NCBI GenBank assembly: GCA_002796245.1
Contig: PCWT01000023.1
Span: 20,695 to 84,694, forward strand
Length of the DNA stretch: 64,000 nucleotides
Direction of reading: 5' to 3'
Source: Gammaproteobacteria bacterium CG11_big_fil_rev_8_21_14_0_20_46_22
GTDB lineage: Bacteria > Pseudomonadota > Gammaproteobacteria > UBA12402
Position numbers and translations under genes: made by a program. Shown here in pieces: positions 46,841-54,466 of the stretch. The notes under the pieces were generated by a model that saw only the letters and a program-made list of their open reading frames with translations, was not told where the DNA came from and did no database searches. Each line of letters starts with the position of its first letter. Position 1 is the first letter of the stretch.

Positions 46841-47773
46841 TTAGAAGCGTTTTCCTGTGCGGTTAAAGTGAATGCCATTGTGTAAGTTGATCAGCACAAA
46901 CTCGGCTTTGCCTACCAGGTTCTTTTCCGGCACCAAGCCCCAGTAGCGGCTGTCGTAACTATCATCGCGATTATCGCCCATGGCAAGGTAGTAACCTTTA
47001 GGAACAGTGATGCTGTAGGGTGTGGTTTCACCGCCGTGTTGCCAAACGATAAGCTCGTGCTTCTTGCCGTTTAAATCTTCCTGCATAAGTTTGGCGGGGA
47101 TATTATCGCCAGGTTCAAAGTCAAAGGTGTTTTTGACAAAAGTTTGTGGCATTTTTTTACCGTTGATATACAGCGTTTTGTTTTTGTAGACAATATGGTC
47201 GCCGGGTAAGCCGACAATGCGTTTGATGTAATCAATGCTGGGGTTAACTGGGTAGTGGAAAACCGCGATGTCACCAAGTTTTGGCTCGCCAACATTCAAG
47301 ATTTTTGTGCCAGTGATGGGTAGGCGCAAACCATAACTAAACTGGCTGACGACCAATACATCACCCGGCATCACGGTGGGCTCCAGAGAGCCTGTGGGCA
47401 CGCTGAAAAGCTGCCCAATAAAGGCACGGATAATCAGCACGGCAAAGAAAATCCAAAACAAAGAGCGTGAGTAGTCGATAATGAAGTTTTCTTTTCGCCC
47501 AGTGGCTTCGCGTTTGGCTCGAAAGAATTTGATGTCCAATAGCCAAACGATACCGCTGGCAATGGTGAGTATGACGAGCAAAGTTAAAATGTTGATGTTC
47601 AACACTTTGACGAACAACACAAAGACGGCGAATAAGAAAATGCCGCGAACATAAGGCATGTGCTTAGGGTCACCTTCTTGATTTTTGAGTCGTTTAGGCA
47701 GAAGGGCAAACACATCGTAAATCCATATCGCTGCGGTGACGATGATGGCGACAATGATGAGAGTTGAAAACAT
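46841..47773 (-). CDS. lepB: Signal peptidase I
   Basis: 310 residues with N-terminal membrane helices. Catalytic Ser129 lies in T-G-S-L-E-P-T (Leu where Met is common) and Lys184 in Y-I-K-R-I-V-G-L-P-G-D. G-D-N-R-D-D-S-Y-D-S-R box E is present. Cleaves Sec and Tat signal peptides on the periplasmic face. Confidence 0.96.
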   Translation of the reverse strand: MFSTLIIVAIIVTAAIWIYDVFALLPKRLKNQEGDPKHMPYVRGIFLFAVFVLFVKVLNINILTLLVILTIASGIVWLLDIKFFRAKREATGRKENFIIDYSRSLFWIFFAVLIIRAFIGQLFSVPTGSLEPTVMPGDVLVVSQFSYGLRLPITGTKILNVGEPKLGDIAVFHYPVNPSIDYIKRIVGLPGDHIVYKNKTLYINGKKMPQTFVKNTFDFEPGDNIPAKLMQEDLNGKKHELIVWQHGGETTPYSITVPKGYYLAMGDNRDDSYDSRYWGLVPEKNLVGKAEFVLINLHNGIHFNRTGKRF

Positions 47774-47783
47774 AGGGCTGTCC

Positions 47784-49586
47784 TTAATCGTTGACTTTTA
47801 GAATGGCGAGGAAAGCAGATTGCGGAATCTCTACTTTACCAAATTGCTTCATCCGCTTTTTACCGGCTTTTTGTTTTTCCAAGAGTTTCTTTTTGCGTGA
47901 AATGTCACCGCCGTAGCATTTGGCCGTTACGTTTTTACGTAAGGCTTTAACGGTAGTGCGTGCGATAACTTGGTTACCGATGGCTGCTTGAATGGCCACA
48001 TCAAACATTTGTCTGGGGATGAGCTCTTTCATTTTTTCAGCCAAAGCGCGACCGCGATGTTGGGCGCTGTCTTTGTGGACGATCAGTGACAAGGCATCGA
48101 CTTTTTCATTGTTAATCAGGATATCGAGTTTCACCATGCTTGCGGCTGAGAAGTGATTAAAACCGTAGTCCAATGAAGCATAGCCTCGGCTCGTGGATTT
48201 TAAGCGATCGAAAAAATCCAGTACCACTTCGTTCATGGGGATTTCGTAAGTCAGCGAAACTTGTTTGCCCATGTAATCCATGCGTTTTTGCACGCCGCGT
48301 CGCTCAACACATAATGTGATCACGCTGCCCAAATAATCTTTCGGCACTAGAATATTCACAGTCGCGATAGGCTCGCGAATCTCTGCGATTTTCGACGGGT
48401 TCGGCAATTTTGAAGGGCTGTCGATTTGCATAATGCTGCCGTCGGTCATTTTTAATTCGTAGATTACCGTCGGTGCTGTGGTGATAAGGTCCAAGTCATA
48501 TTCGCGCTCGAGTCGCTCTTGGATAATCTCCATGTGAAGCATACCCAAAAAACCGCAGCGAAAGCCAAAGCCTAAAGCCGTGGAATTTTCCGGCTCGTAG
48601 AACAGTGAGGCATCGTTTAGGCTGAGTTTTTCCAGTGCATCACGAAAGGCTTCGTAATCATCAGAGCTCACGGTAAATACGCCGGCATACACTTGCGGTT
48701 TAACGCGTTGAAAACCGGGCAAGGGTTTAGCAGCGGGGTTGTGCGTGTGCGTGATGGTATCACCCACTGGCGCACCATGAATGTCTTTAACACCAGCAAC
48801 CATGAAACCCACTTCGCCGGTGTATAGCGCATCTTTATGGGTGAGCTTGGGCGTGAAAATACCGACACCATCAACAGTGTAATTTCGCCCGTTAGACATG
48901 AGTGTAATTTTGTCTTTTTTGCGCAGTACACCGTGATTGATGCGTACAAGCGAAACCACGCCCAGATAGCTATCGAACCAGGAGTCGATAATCAAGGCTT
49001 GTAAGGGCGCATCCGGGTCGCCACTCGGGGCTGGAATTTGTGTGACAATGTTTTCTAAGATGTCGTCGATACCGATGCCACTTTTGGCGCTTGCGCGTAC
49101 TGCATTTTTAGCGTCGATGCCGATGATATCTTCAATTTCTTGGGCAACACGTTCAGGTTCGGCTTGCGGTAAATCGATTTTGTTGAGTACCGGCACCACT
49201 TCCAGATTTTGTTCAATGGCGGTATAGCAGACAGCCAGTGTTTGTGCTTCCACGCCTTGTGCGCTATCGACCACCAAGAGCGCGCCTTCGCAGGCTGACA
49301 AGGATCGAGAGACTTCATAAGCGAAATCCACGTGGCCCGGGGTATCAATAAAGTTCAGTTGATAGGTTTCGCCACTTCTGGCGGTGTAGTGCAAGGTCAC
49401 GCTTTGCGCTTTGATGGTGATGCCGCGCTCACGCTCGATATCCATGGAGTCCAAAACTTGTTCGGCCATCTCGCGCTCAGTCAATCCGCCGCATAAGGCG
49501 ATGAAGCGATCAGCCAGTGTCGATTTTCCATGATCAATGTGCGCAATGATCGAAAAATTGCGGATATGTGATTGATTTGTTGCCAT
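47784..49586 (-). CDS. lepA: Elongation factor 4 (LepA)
   Basis: 600-residue ribosomal GTPase: A-H-I-D-H-G-K-S-T (about 15-23), D-T-P-G-H, N-K-I-D, and the LepA-specific C-terminal domain with [16 protein letters not shown]. First gene of the operon leading to lepB, rnc, era and recO. Confidence 0.97.
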   Translation of the reverse strand: MATNQSHIRNFSIIAHIDHGKSTLADRFIALCGGLTEREMAEQVLDSMDIERERGITIKAQSVTLHYTARSGETYQLNFIDTPGHVDFAYEVSRSLSACEGALLVVDSAQGVEAQTLAVCYTAIEQNLEVVPVLNKIDLPQAEPERVAQEIEDIIGIDAKNAVRASAKSGIGIDDILENIVTQIPAPSGDPDAPLQALIIDSWFDSYLGVVSLVRINHGVLRKKDKITLMSNGRNYTVDGVGIFTPKLTHKDALYTGEVGFMVAGVKDIHGAPVGDTITHTHNPAAKPLPGFQRVKPQVYAGVFTVSSDDYEAFRDALEKLSLNDASLFYEPENSTALGFGFRCGFLGMLHMEIIQERLEREYDLDLITTAPTVIYELKMTDGSIMQIDSPSKLPNPSKIAEIREPIATVNILVPKDYLGSVITLCVERRGVQKRMDYMGKQVSLTYEIPMNEVVLDFFDRLKSTSRGYASLDYGFNHFSAASMVKLDILINNEKVDALSLIVHKDSAQHRGRALAEKMKELIPRQMFDVAIQAAIGNQVIARTTVKALRKNVTAKCYGGDISRKKKLLEKQKAGKKRMKQFGKVEIPQSAFLAILKVND

Positions 49587-49616
49587 TTTTGATATTATTA
49601 CCTTAAGGTGGCTCGC

Positions 49617-49645
49617 ATTGTAAACAATGTGCCTGGGGTGGTCAA
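49617..49645 (-). promoter_or_regulatory. Promoter of the lepA operon
   Basis: On the minus strand TTGACC (49645-49640) and TACAAT (49622-49617) are exactly 17 bases apart, about 30 bases before the lepA ATG. Confidence 0.75.
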
Positions 49646-49710
49646 TTGCCCCGCTGAGCCGGGAATCGATTGTTTTTTAAACCTATTGTGGTGTGCGCAA
49701 AAAAATCGCC

Positions 49711-50226
49711 CTAGCAAGAACAGGCGTTGCCCGTTGCCACATCTAGAGGCAATGCCGCGGTGGTTCCACTATCGTTGCTGCAGGATTCTGAGCCACTCGA
49801 GCAAGTTGTTTGCTTGAATATAGAATTCGAAAAGTTTTTATTATCTCTTATTCTTGCGCAGTTTACGTTACTGACATTGCCAGGGCTGAAAGTATTGATG
49901 ATTTTGTATAAATTAGCTTGTGAAATGTAGAAGGTCCTGCCAGCATAGGCAGCACATGCACAGCTGTTGTTATAGGCTTGGTTGACTAAACTACCAGTGC
50001 AGCTAGTTGAGCTTGAGTAAGTTGAGAAGAAGGTGATTGCGATCGAGATTTGCTTGTCCCCACCGTCAGCAGGCACGGTGAAAGAAAAAATATCTCCCGT
50101 AGCGCCCAGGCGTGCTTTGGCAAGGCTCGTTGTGGCATACTGCCATATTGTGGGCTTTGCAAATGCTGAGAAAGAAGTGCATAAGCTGAGCAGACTCAGG
50201 ACGATAATCAATCGAGCAAAATACAT
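49711..50226 (-). CDS. Hypothetical Cys-rich secreted protein downstream of the lasso cyclase
   Basis: 171 residues. Signal peptide (about 1-23, F-S-A-F-A). The mature part is rich in Ser, Thr, Asn and Cys (about nine cysteines, ending N-A-C-S-C), consistent with a disulfide-bonded extracytoplasmic protein. It starts 15 bases after the cyclase stop, on the same strand, so it is probably in the same transcript. No family recognised. Its role in the lasso locus, if any, is open. Confidence 0.75.
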   Translation of the reverse strand: MYFARLIIVLSLLSLCTSFSAFAKPTIWQYATTSLAKARLGATGDIFSFTVPADGGDKQISIAITFFSTYSSSTSCTGSLVNQAYNNSCACAAYAGRTFYISQANLYKIINTFSPGNVSNVNCARIRDNKNFSNSIFKQTTCSSGSESCSNDSGTTAALPLDVATGNACSC

Positions 50227-50241
50227 ATACGGACCTATTCT

Positions 50242-51669
50242 TTAAAAGCTACCTGTTTCAAGCTTTTTCTCATAATGCATGATCATTAAGACCATGACGC
50301 TAAGGCGAATAATATTATCATCTAGGCAGTGTTGAGTCTCAAACAATTTGCGCAATTGGGTAAAATTAATGTAGGGCTTAAGTACACCTGTATAATTTGG
50401 GTCGGTACGGCATAGAAAGTACTCAGGGAGCTGTTCGACTAGCTGTGCATAGGCAGCTGGTGCTGTAGCGCCGGCTTTATCGGAACGCCAAACTACAGAG
50501 TCAGGTAAATACGCTGCCATGGCTTTTCTTAGCAAATATCGACCGTGGCCGTGGCGGCGCTTAAAGTGCGCGGGCAATTGGTGAAAGAAACACATCAGCT
50601 CTGGGTCGGCGAGAGGGAAGGCGCAATCAATTCCGTGCGCTTTTGCAATGAGCTTTGATGTTTCAATACGCCTCTGCCAGTGAATGGATAACTCTCCTTG
50701 GATATAGGCGGCCTCTTTAGATTGTACGGTTTTGAACGTAGGCAAGATTCTGATTGGCGGCGTGTTACTTAGGATTAAATAGGGCCAATGGCTGTTGGCT
50801 TGTTGTCTATTTTGAGTGTTGTTTCTATAGGGGCGCGAGATTTTTTTACTCGAGTATAGCTCGCGATATTTTTTGAGAATGCGTTCATAAGCATAGCGTC
50901 CATAGGCTTTTTGGTTTCGAAATTCAATTAGCGCGTTATTCGCGTGCTGGCTCACTACTTCATCGCCGCCAAACCCTGATAACAGCGTGTTTATTTCGTA
51001 CCTTTTGGCTAAATCGTAAACGTTATGATTTAGCAGAGGAAATAGCACCTCGCTGCAACCACCGAGGCATTCGGCATATTTTTCGATAATAAGTTCCAAG
51101 TTAAACCCTGATCGTATTCGATGCTGTGTTAGCTGAAGGTGATGGCTGACGAGCTCGCTCCAGCGTGATTCATCGTGTAGAAAATTTGCATCTCGCATCC
51201 AGGGTGGGATGGTGTTAGGTGTACCATGTGTGAAGGCATGCAGGGATGTTTTAGGGTGAATTTTTCGGGTTAATGCTGATACTGTGGAAGAATCCAGCCC
51301 GCCGCTTAACTCTAGAGCTGTGTGTCTATCGGGTGCGGCTCTTGTTACAGCGTTTAGTAGTTGTTCAAAAAGCTGATCTTTTGCTTCGTTTAGGGATAGA
51401 CGCGGGCTTGGTGTCTTGGCTATCAGTTGAAATTGCTGTTTAAGTATCGGTGGTTTCCCTGGTGTGCAGTCTAATTCATAGCCTGGCGGGACACGAAAGA
51501 TACCCTCGAATAGTGTTTGAGAGAGCAGCTTTGGATTAAGCCATAAGGCATCTTGTAATATGGCTTGCAAATAAGGCAGGTTCCACTTTGCTGACTCTTG
51601 GCGTTTTCTGAGCACTTCGGGGATGGACTCGCCAGTGGTGGTGTGGCCTTGATGGTAGCTATAAAACAT
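50242..51669 (-). CDS. Asparagine-synthetase-like lasso peptide cyclase (N-terminally short)
   Basis: 475 residues. The ATP-pyrophosphatase motif S-G-G-L-D-S-S lies at 122-128, followed by G-F-G-G-D-E-V and the C-terminal F-P-L-A-D-P-E-L and R-Y-L-L-R-K-A-M blocks. This is the asparagine synthetase B fold used by lasso cyclases to activate the ring-closing Asp/Glu. Only the end of the N-terminal glutaminase-like domain is present (L-F-E-G-I-F-R-V-P-P-G at about 53-63), so roughly 100 residues usual in this family are missing. The ATG lies nine bases after the precursor stop in the same frame. The tight link to a lasso-like precursor favours cyclase over housekeeping AsnB. Confidence 0.78.
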   Translation of the reverse strand: MFYSYHQGHTTTGESIPEVLRKRQESAKWNLPYLQAILQDALWLNPKLLSQTLFEGIFRVPPGYELDCTPGKPPILKQQFQLIAKTPSPRLSLNEAKDQLFEQLLNAVTRAAPDRHTALELSGGLDSSTVSALTRKIHPKTSLHAFTHGTPNTIPPWMRDANFLHDESRWSELVSHHLQLTQHRIRSGFNLELIIEKYAECLGGCSEVLFPLLNHNVYDLAKRYEINTLLSGFGGDEVVSQHANNALIEFRNQKAYGRYAYERILKKYRELYSSKKISRPYRNNTQNRQQANSHWPYLILSNTPPIRILPTFKTVQSKEAAYIQGELSIHWQRRIETSKLIAKAHGIDCAFPLADPELMCFFHQLPAHFKRRHGHGRYLLRKAMAAYLPDSVVWRSDKAGATAPAAYAQLVEQLPEYFLCRTDPNYTGVLKPYINFTQLRKLFETQHCLDDNIIRLSVMVLMIMHYEKKLETGSF

Positions 51670-51678
51670 ACAGGCTAT

Positions 51679-51849
51679 TTAGGAGGCAATTCCAGAATGG
51701 TCTTCAAAAAGTCCGCTGGGATTTCCATGGGTTTGATTGATCTCCAGCGTCATTAGCATGGGGGTTTGCCAGCTTTCTAAAGGGGTGGGCTTGTTCGAGC
51801 TTGAACGTATAATGCTTGGTTTTTTGTTGAGTTCTATTAGGTTAATCAT
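51679..51849 (-). CDS. Putative lasso peptide precursor, 56 aa
   Basis: Leader of 41 residues and core of 15 residues, G-N-P-S-G-L-F-E-D-H-S-G-I-A-S. Features expected of lasso precursors are visible. W27-Q-T-P30-M-L32 corresponds to the Y-x-x-P-x-L recognition motif (Trp for Tyr). Thr40 stands at -2. The leader/core junction T-H-G equals that known for capistruin. Core Gly1 can close on Glu8 or Asp9, leaving a tail of seven or six residues. It is encoded directly before a lasso-type cyclase. The ribosome site is weak; a promoter is visible at 51896-51925. Functional maturation is inferred. Confidence 0.8.
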   Translation of the reverse strand: MINLIELNKKPSIIRSSSNKPTPLESWQTPMLMTLEINQTHGNPSGLFEDHSGIAS

Positions 51850-51895
51850 TTTTGTTCAACTGTCTCTGCATATTTTCAGCTTCATCCCTGGACAA

Positions 51896-51925
51896 ACTGT
51901 AGGGGTAAGGTGATAGTTACGTCAA
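51896..51925 (-). promoter_or_regulatory. Promoter of the lasso locus
   Basis: On the minus strand TTGACG (51925-51920) and TACAGT (51901-51896) with 18-base spacing. It leaves a leader of about 40 bases before the precursor ATG. Confidence 0.6.
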
Positions 51926-51946
51926 GCGTTTAAAATAAAAACAAGC

Positions 51947-52009
51947 TTAAAATGTCCAAAAGCCAAGGGTCAGCAAAACAATCGCAGCAAGGTCTGTGAT
52001 GGTGAGCAT
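51947..52009 (-). pseudogene. 3' remnant of a second amino-acid permease gene
   Basis: About 49 of 60 bases match the last codons of the permease at 52821-54011. Translated on the minus strand it gives L-T-I-T-D-L-A-A-I-V-L-L-T-L-G-F-W-T-F and a stop, against L-A-T-T-G-L-A-A-I-V-L-L-V-I-G-F-W-T-F in the intact gene. Only about 20 codons remain; the toxin-antitoxin pair abuts it. This indicates a former tandem copy mostly lost when the island formed. Confidence 0.8.
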
Positions 52010-52021
52010 TAACAATACTTT

Positions 52022-52378
52022 TTACAAAAAACAACGATAGTCTATGCCAAATAGGGCTTCAATTCGCTTGGCCATGTTTTTGCCAATGGGGCGGCGCCCG
52101 TTTTCCATCGCGGAAAGGTTTTGTTGGGTGATGCCGAGCTTTTTAGCAAACTGCACTTGAGTGAGAGACTCTTTGTGCCTTAGGCCGCTCAGGCAGAGTG
52201 AAGGCTCACCAAAGGTTTTGATGAGGCCATTAAAGACCTGTGCAGGGCTTGCGGTGTCTTGCTTTGCTTCTGCGTGTTTGTAGAGCGCTAAAACTTCAAT
52301 GGGGATTGTGTAACGCGTGCCTTGCCAGTTAATGTGTGCCATTGCCTTAGTAGGGTGCTTTTTCGTGTGTGCCGACAT
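52022..52378 (-). CDS. XRE-family antitoxin (HigA-like)
   Basis: 118 residues. The C-terminal helix-turn-helix (about 68-110: L-T-Q-V-Q-F-A-K-K-L-G-I-T-Q-Q-N-L-S-A-M-E-N-G) is clear. The N-terminal about 60 residues form a separate domain that probably holds the toxin. It overlaps the toxin gene by 32 bases, with toxin first, as in higBA systems. Confidence 0.85.
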   Translation of the reverse strand: MSAHTKKHPTKAMAHINWQGTRYTIPIEVLALYKHAEAKQDTASPAQVFNGLIKTFGEPSLCLSGLRHKESLTQVQFAKKLGITQQNLSAMENGRRPIGKNMAKRIEALFGIDYRCFL

Positions 52379-52646
52379 AGAGTATCTCCAGTAATTTCAA
52401 CGCTTTGTTTTTTAGTTCCCAGCAGCAAACATACCTTGGACGACCTTTTGAAAGATGGCAGTGATAAATTTCGGCGCTGCAATTTCTTAATTTACCGAAA
52501 TTTTTCCACTGCTTCCCGGCGTTAGGTCCATCAAGCTCTAAGCTTTTAACTAAAAGGTAGAGTGATTTTTGCGTTTTCACCGGTAACTGCCTAATTTGCT
52601 TTGTTGCTCTTCGATGAATGGTAACTTTCCAATTTTCTGTGTTCAT
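52347..52646 (-). CDS. RelE/HigB-like toxin
   Basis: 99 residues, basic, with the RelE-fold pattern: W-K-V-T-I-H-R-R-A-T-K-Q-I-R-Q-L-P at the start, N-F-G-K-L-R, and a C-terminal C-W-E-L-K-N-K-A-L-K-L-L-E-I-L-Y-V-G-T-H. Such toxins usually cleave mRNA on ribosomes. First gene of the pair. Confidence 0.85.
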   Translation of the reverse strand: MNTENWKVTIHRRATKQIRQLPVKTQKSLYLLVKSLELDGPNAGKQWKNFGKLRNCSAEIYHCHLSKGRPRYVCCWELKNKALKLLEILYVGTHEKAPY

Positions 52647-52659
52647 GATATATCGCTTT

Positions 52660-52699
52660 TTGATTTAAATCAATTATTGATAAGCGTAAGTTTTTACGC
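52660..52699. promoter_or_regulatory. Candidate operator of the toxin-antitoxin pair
   Basis: A perfect 14-bp palindrome TTGATTTAAATCAA (52660-52673) and a second inverted repeat GCGTAA/TTACGC (52684-52699) lie 14-53 bases upstream of the toxin ATG. This position suits autoregulation by the HTH antitoxin. Confidence 0.55.
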
Positions 52700-52820
52700 C
52701 CTAGGCTGTTACTAAGCCCTATGGAGTTTGTTTGGCTAAACAAAAAAGGAAGGCCAATTGCGGGAGTTATGGTTATCGAAGGAAGAGCGGGAGGGTTTAA
52801 TCTAAGCTATCACACGTTTT

Positions 52821-54011
52821 TTAAAATGTCCAAAACCCAATCACCAACAAAACAATCGCTGCAAGGCCCGTGGTGGCGAGTAGGGTTTTGCCGCCTGGGG
52901 TTTCAAAGCGCACATCGCCTTCGTGTTTTTCACGCATGCGATAGGCCATGAGTGCGGGCAAGAGAATTAATAAAATGACACATAAGATACCGGCAAAGGC
53001 CAGCGCTTGTATAAACGCGCCGGGGTAGACAAGCACAATCACTAGCGGGGGTAAAAAGGTTGCAGCGTAGACTTTAACGCGATCGTTGCCCTGTTTTTTG
53101 AGCTTTAAACCATCGGCCAAAAAATCTGAAAGGGATAAGGCTACCGCCAAAAAAGAGGTTAACACGCTGATGGAGGCAAACAAATGCACGGCGAAGGTGA
53201 CGCTGGGGCGATTGAGCATTTGGCTGAGTGCGTTGGTTAAACCACTCACGGCTGAGCCGGATTGTGCGATTTGAATCAGGCCGTTTGAGCCGTGTAGCGG
53301 CAAGTTGCCTTGCACAACCAAACACCATAACCAATAACAGGCCAACGCAATAAAACTGCCGGCGGTGATCGCAATGCGCAAATGTTTCACATTGTCATTT
53401 AAGTAGCTTCTAAGGCTTGGGATGATGACTGCGAAACCAAACGAGGTGATGACCACCATGACAGCTGGCCAAATGGCGTGCGGTGAGCCGGTTTCTAATT
53501 GGTGAGTGGTGATGTGCGGGGAAATGATCACAAGCAGTGCGAAAAATGTGCCGAGCTTTACGGTCATGAGCAAGCGGTTGGTCCAGTCTACTGTGCGTAC
53601 ACCACGAATGACTATCGCGGCAAAAATTAGGGTGAAAATCAAGGTATCTAACACTTTGTATTTCGCCAGATGCACTTTGGCGAGAAGCATGTGCACCACA
53701 TCGCTACCACCTGCGATATACGCTGATAACAAAGCGTAAAGTAATAAGAGGTATACGCACAACGTGATAATTTGCCCAGGCAAACCCAGCGAGGCTTTCG
53801 CCATGGAAATCAGGTTGGTGTTTTGTTTGAGTTTTAAGCTGACCTCTAAAATGTAAAACGCACCGGCGGTCATAAATACCCAGCAAACCAGCAAGGTGAG
53901 GGTGGTGGTGAGAAAACCGCTGGCGGCGGTGGCTGTGGGTAGCGCGAGTAAGCCTGCGCCAATGGATGTGCCGGCCACCATTAAGGTGCAACCGATTAAA
54001 CGTAATAACAT
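52821..54011 (-). CDS. Aromatic amino-acid permease family transporter (TyrP/Mtr-like)
   Basis: 396 residues with about eleven membrane helices. N-terminal G-C-T-L-M-V-A-G-T-S-I-G-A-G-L-L-A-L-P-T-A-T-A matches the hydroxy/aromatic amino-acid permease family. Substrate (tyrosine, tryptophan or other) is not decided by sequence. A second copy survives as the stub at 51947. It starts three bases after the small membrane-protein gene. Confidence 0.88.
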   Translation of the reverse strand: MLLRLIGCTLMVAGTSIGAGLLALPTATAASGFLTTTLTLLVCWVFMTAGAFYILEVSLKLKQNTNLISMAKASLGLPGQIITLCVYLLLLYALLSAYIAGGSDVVHMLLAKVHLAKYKVLDTLIFTLIFAAIVIRGVRTVDWTNRLLMTVKLGTFFALLVIISPHITTHQLETGSPHAIWPAVMVVITSFGFAVIIPSLRSYLNDNVKHLRIAITAGSFIALACYWLWCLVVQGNLPLHGSNGLIQIAQSGSAVSGLTNALSQMLNRPSVTFAVHLFASISVLTSFLAVALSLSDFLADGLKLKKQGNDRVKVYAATFLPPLVIVLVYPGAFIQALAFAGILCVILLILLPALMAYRMREKHEGDVRFETPGGKTLLATTGLAAIVLLVIGFWTF

Positions 54012-54014
54012 GTT

Positions 54015-54383
54015 CTAACTCATCTGCGGTGTATACAATAAAAAAATCACAAACATGACCGCATCGATCACAATGCTGACCAACGGTAAAGCGGAAAAAT
54101 AAAATACATAGGCGTTATAAAGCACGGCAATTAGTAGGAAAAGCCACACACCGATGCGTTGCATGCGGAAAATGAAAAACAGTGCAATGATCATTAGGAT
54201 GGATTCCAGGATGGCGGCCGGTGTGAACAATAGCCCAAACGGGGCAAGGCCTTGTTCTTCATTGGCAGGCACCACAAAGGCTGCATAGATCCAAAAAGCA
54301 TTAAAAAATAGGCCCAGCCAGGTCACGATAGTGATCAAAGGTGGGCGAGGTTCGCCATCCCAGCGCGGTAAGTTAGGGCTCAT
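54015..54383 (-). CDS. Small four-helix membrane protein, 122 aa
   Basis: Four predicted membrane helices (about 15-38, 45-65, 68-90, 95-117) after a polar N-terminus with P-R-W-D-G-E-P-R-P-P. Probably co-transcribed with the permease gene three bases downstream. No family recognised. Confidence 0.8.
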   Translation of the reverse strand: MSPNLPRWDGEPRPPLITIVTWLGLFFNAFWIYAAFVVPANEEQGLAPFGLLFTPAAILESILMIIALFFIFRMQRIGVWLFLLIAVLYNAYVFYFSALPLVSIVIDAVMFVIFLLYTPQMS

Positions 54384-54466
54384 GGTGTGACTCAGCTATT
54401 TCTTAAGCTAATAAGCATAATCAATTGCTTAGGGTCTGTCTACTGTTCGAGCCCGCACTGTGGGTA

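Noticed and set aside
50242..51669. Housekeeping asparagine synthetase B
   Set aside because: The N-terminal Cys-glutaminase domain is absent, the gene is coupled to a lasso-like precursor and it sits in an accessory island.
52721..52951. Plus-strand open frame overlapping the permease 3' end
   Set aside because: Most of it is the antisense of the permease gene; the unique part is a short AT-rich stretch without promoter or ribosome site.
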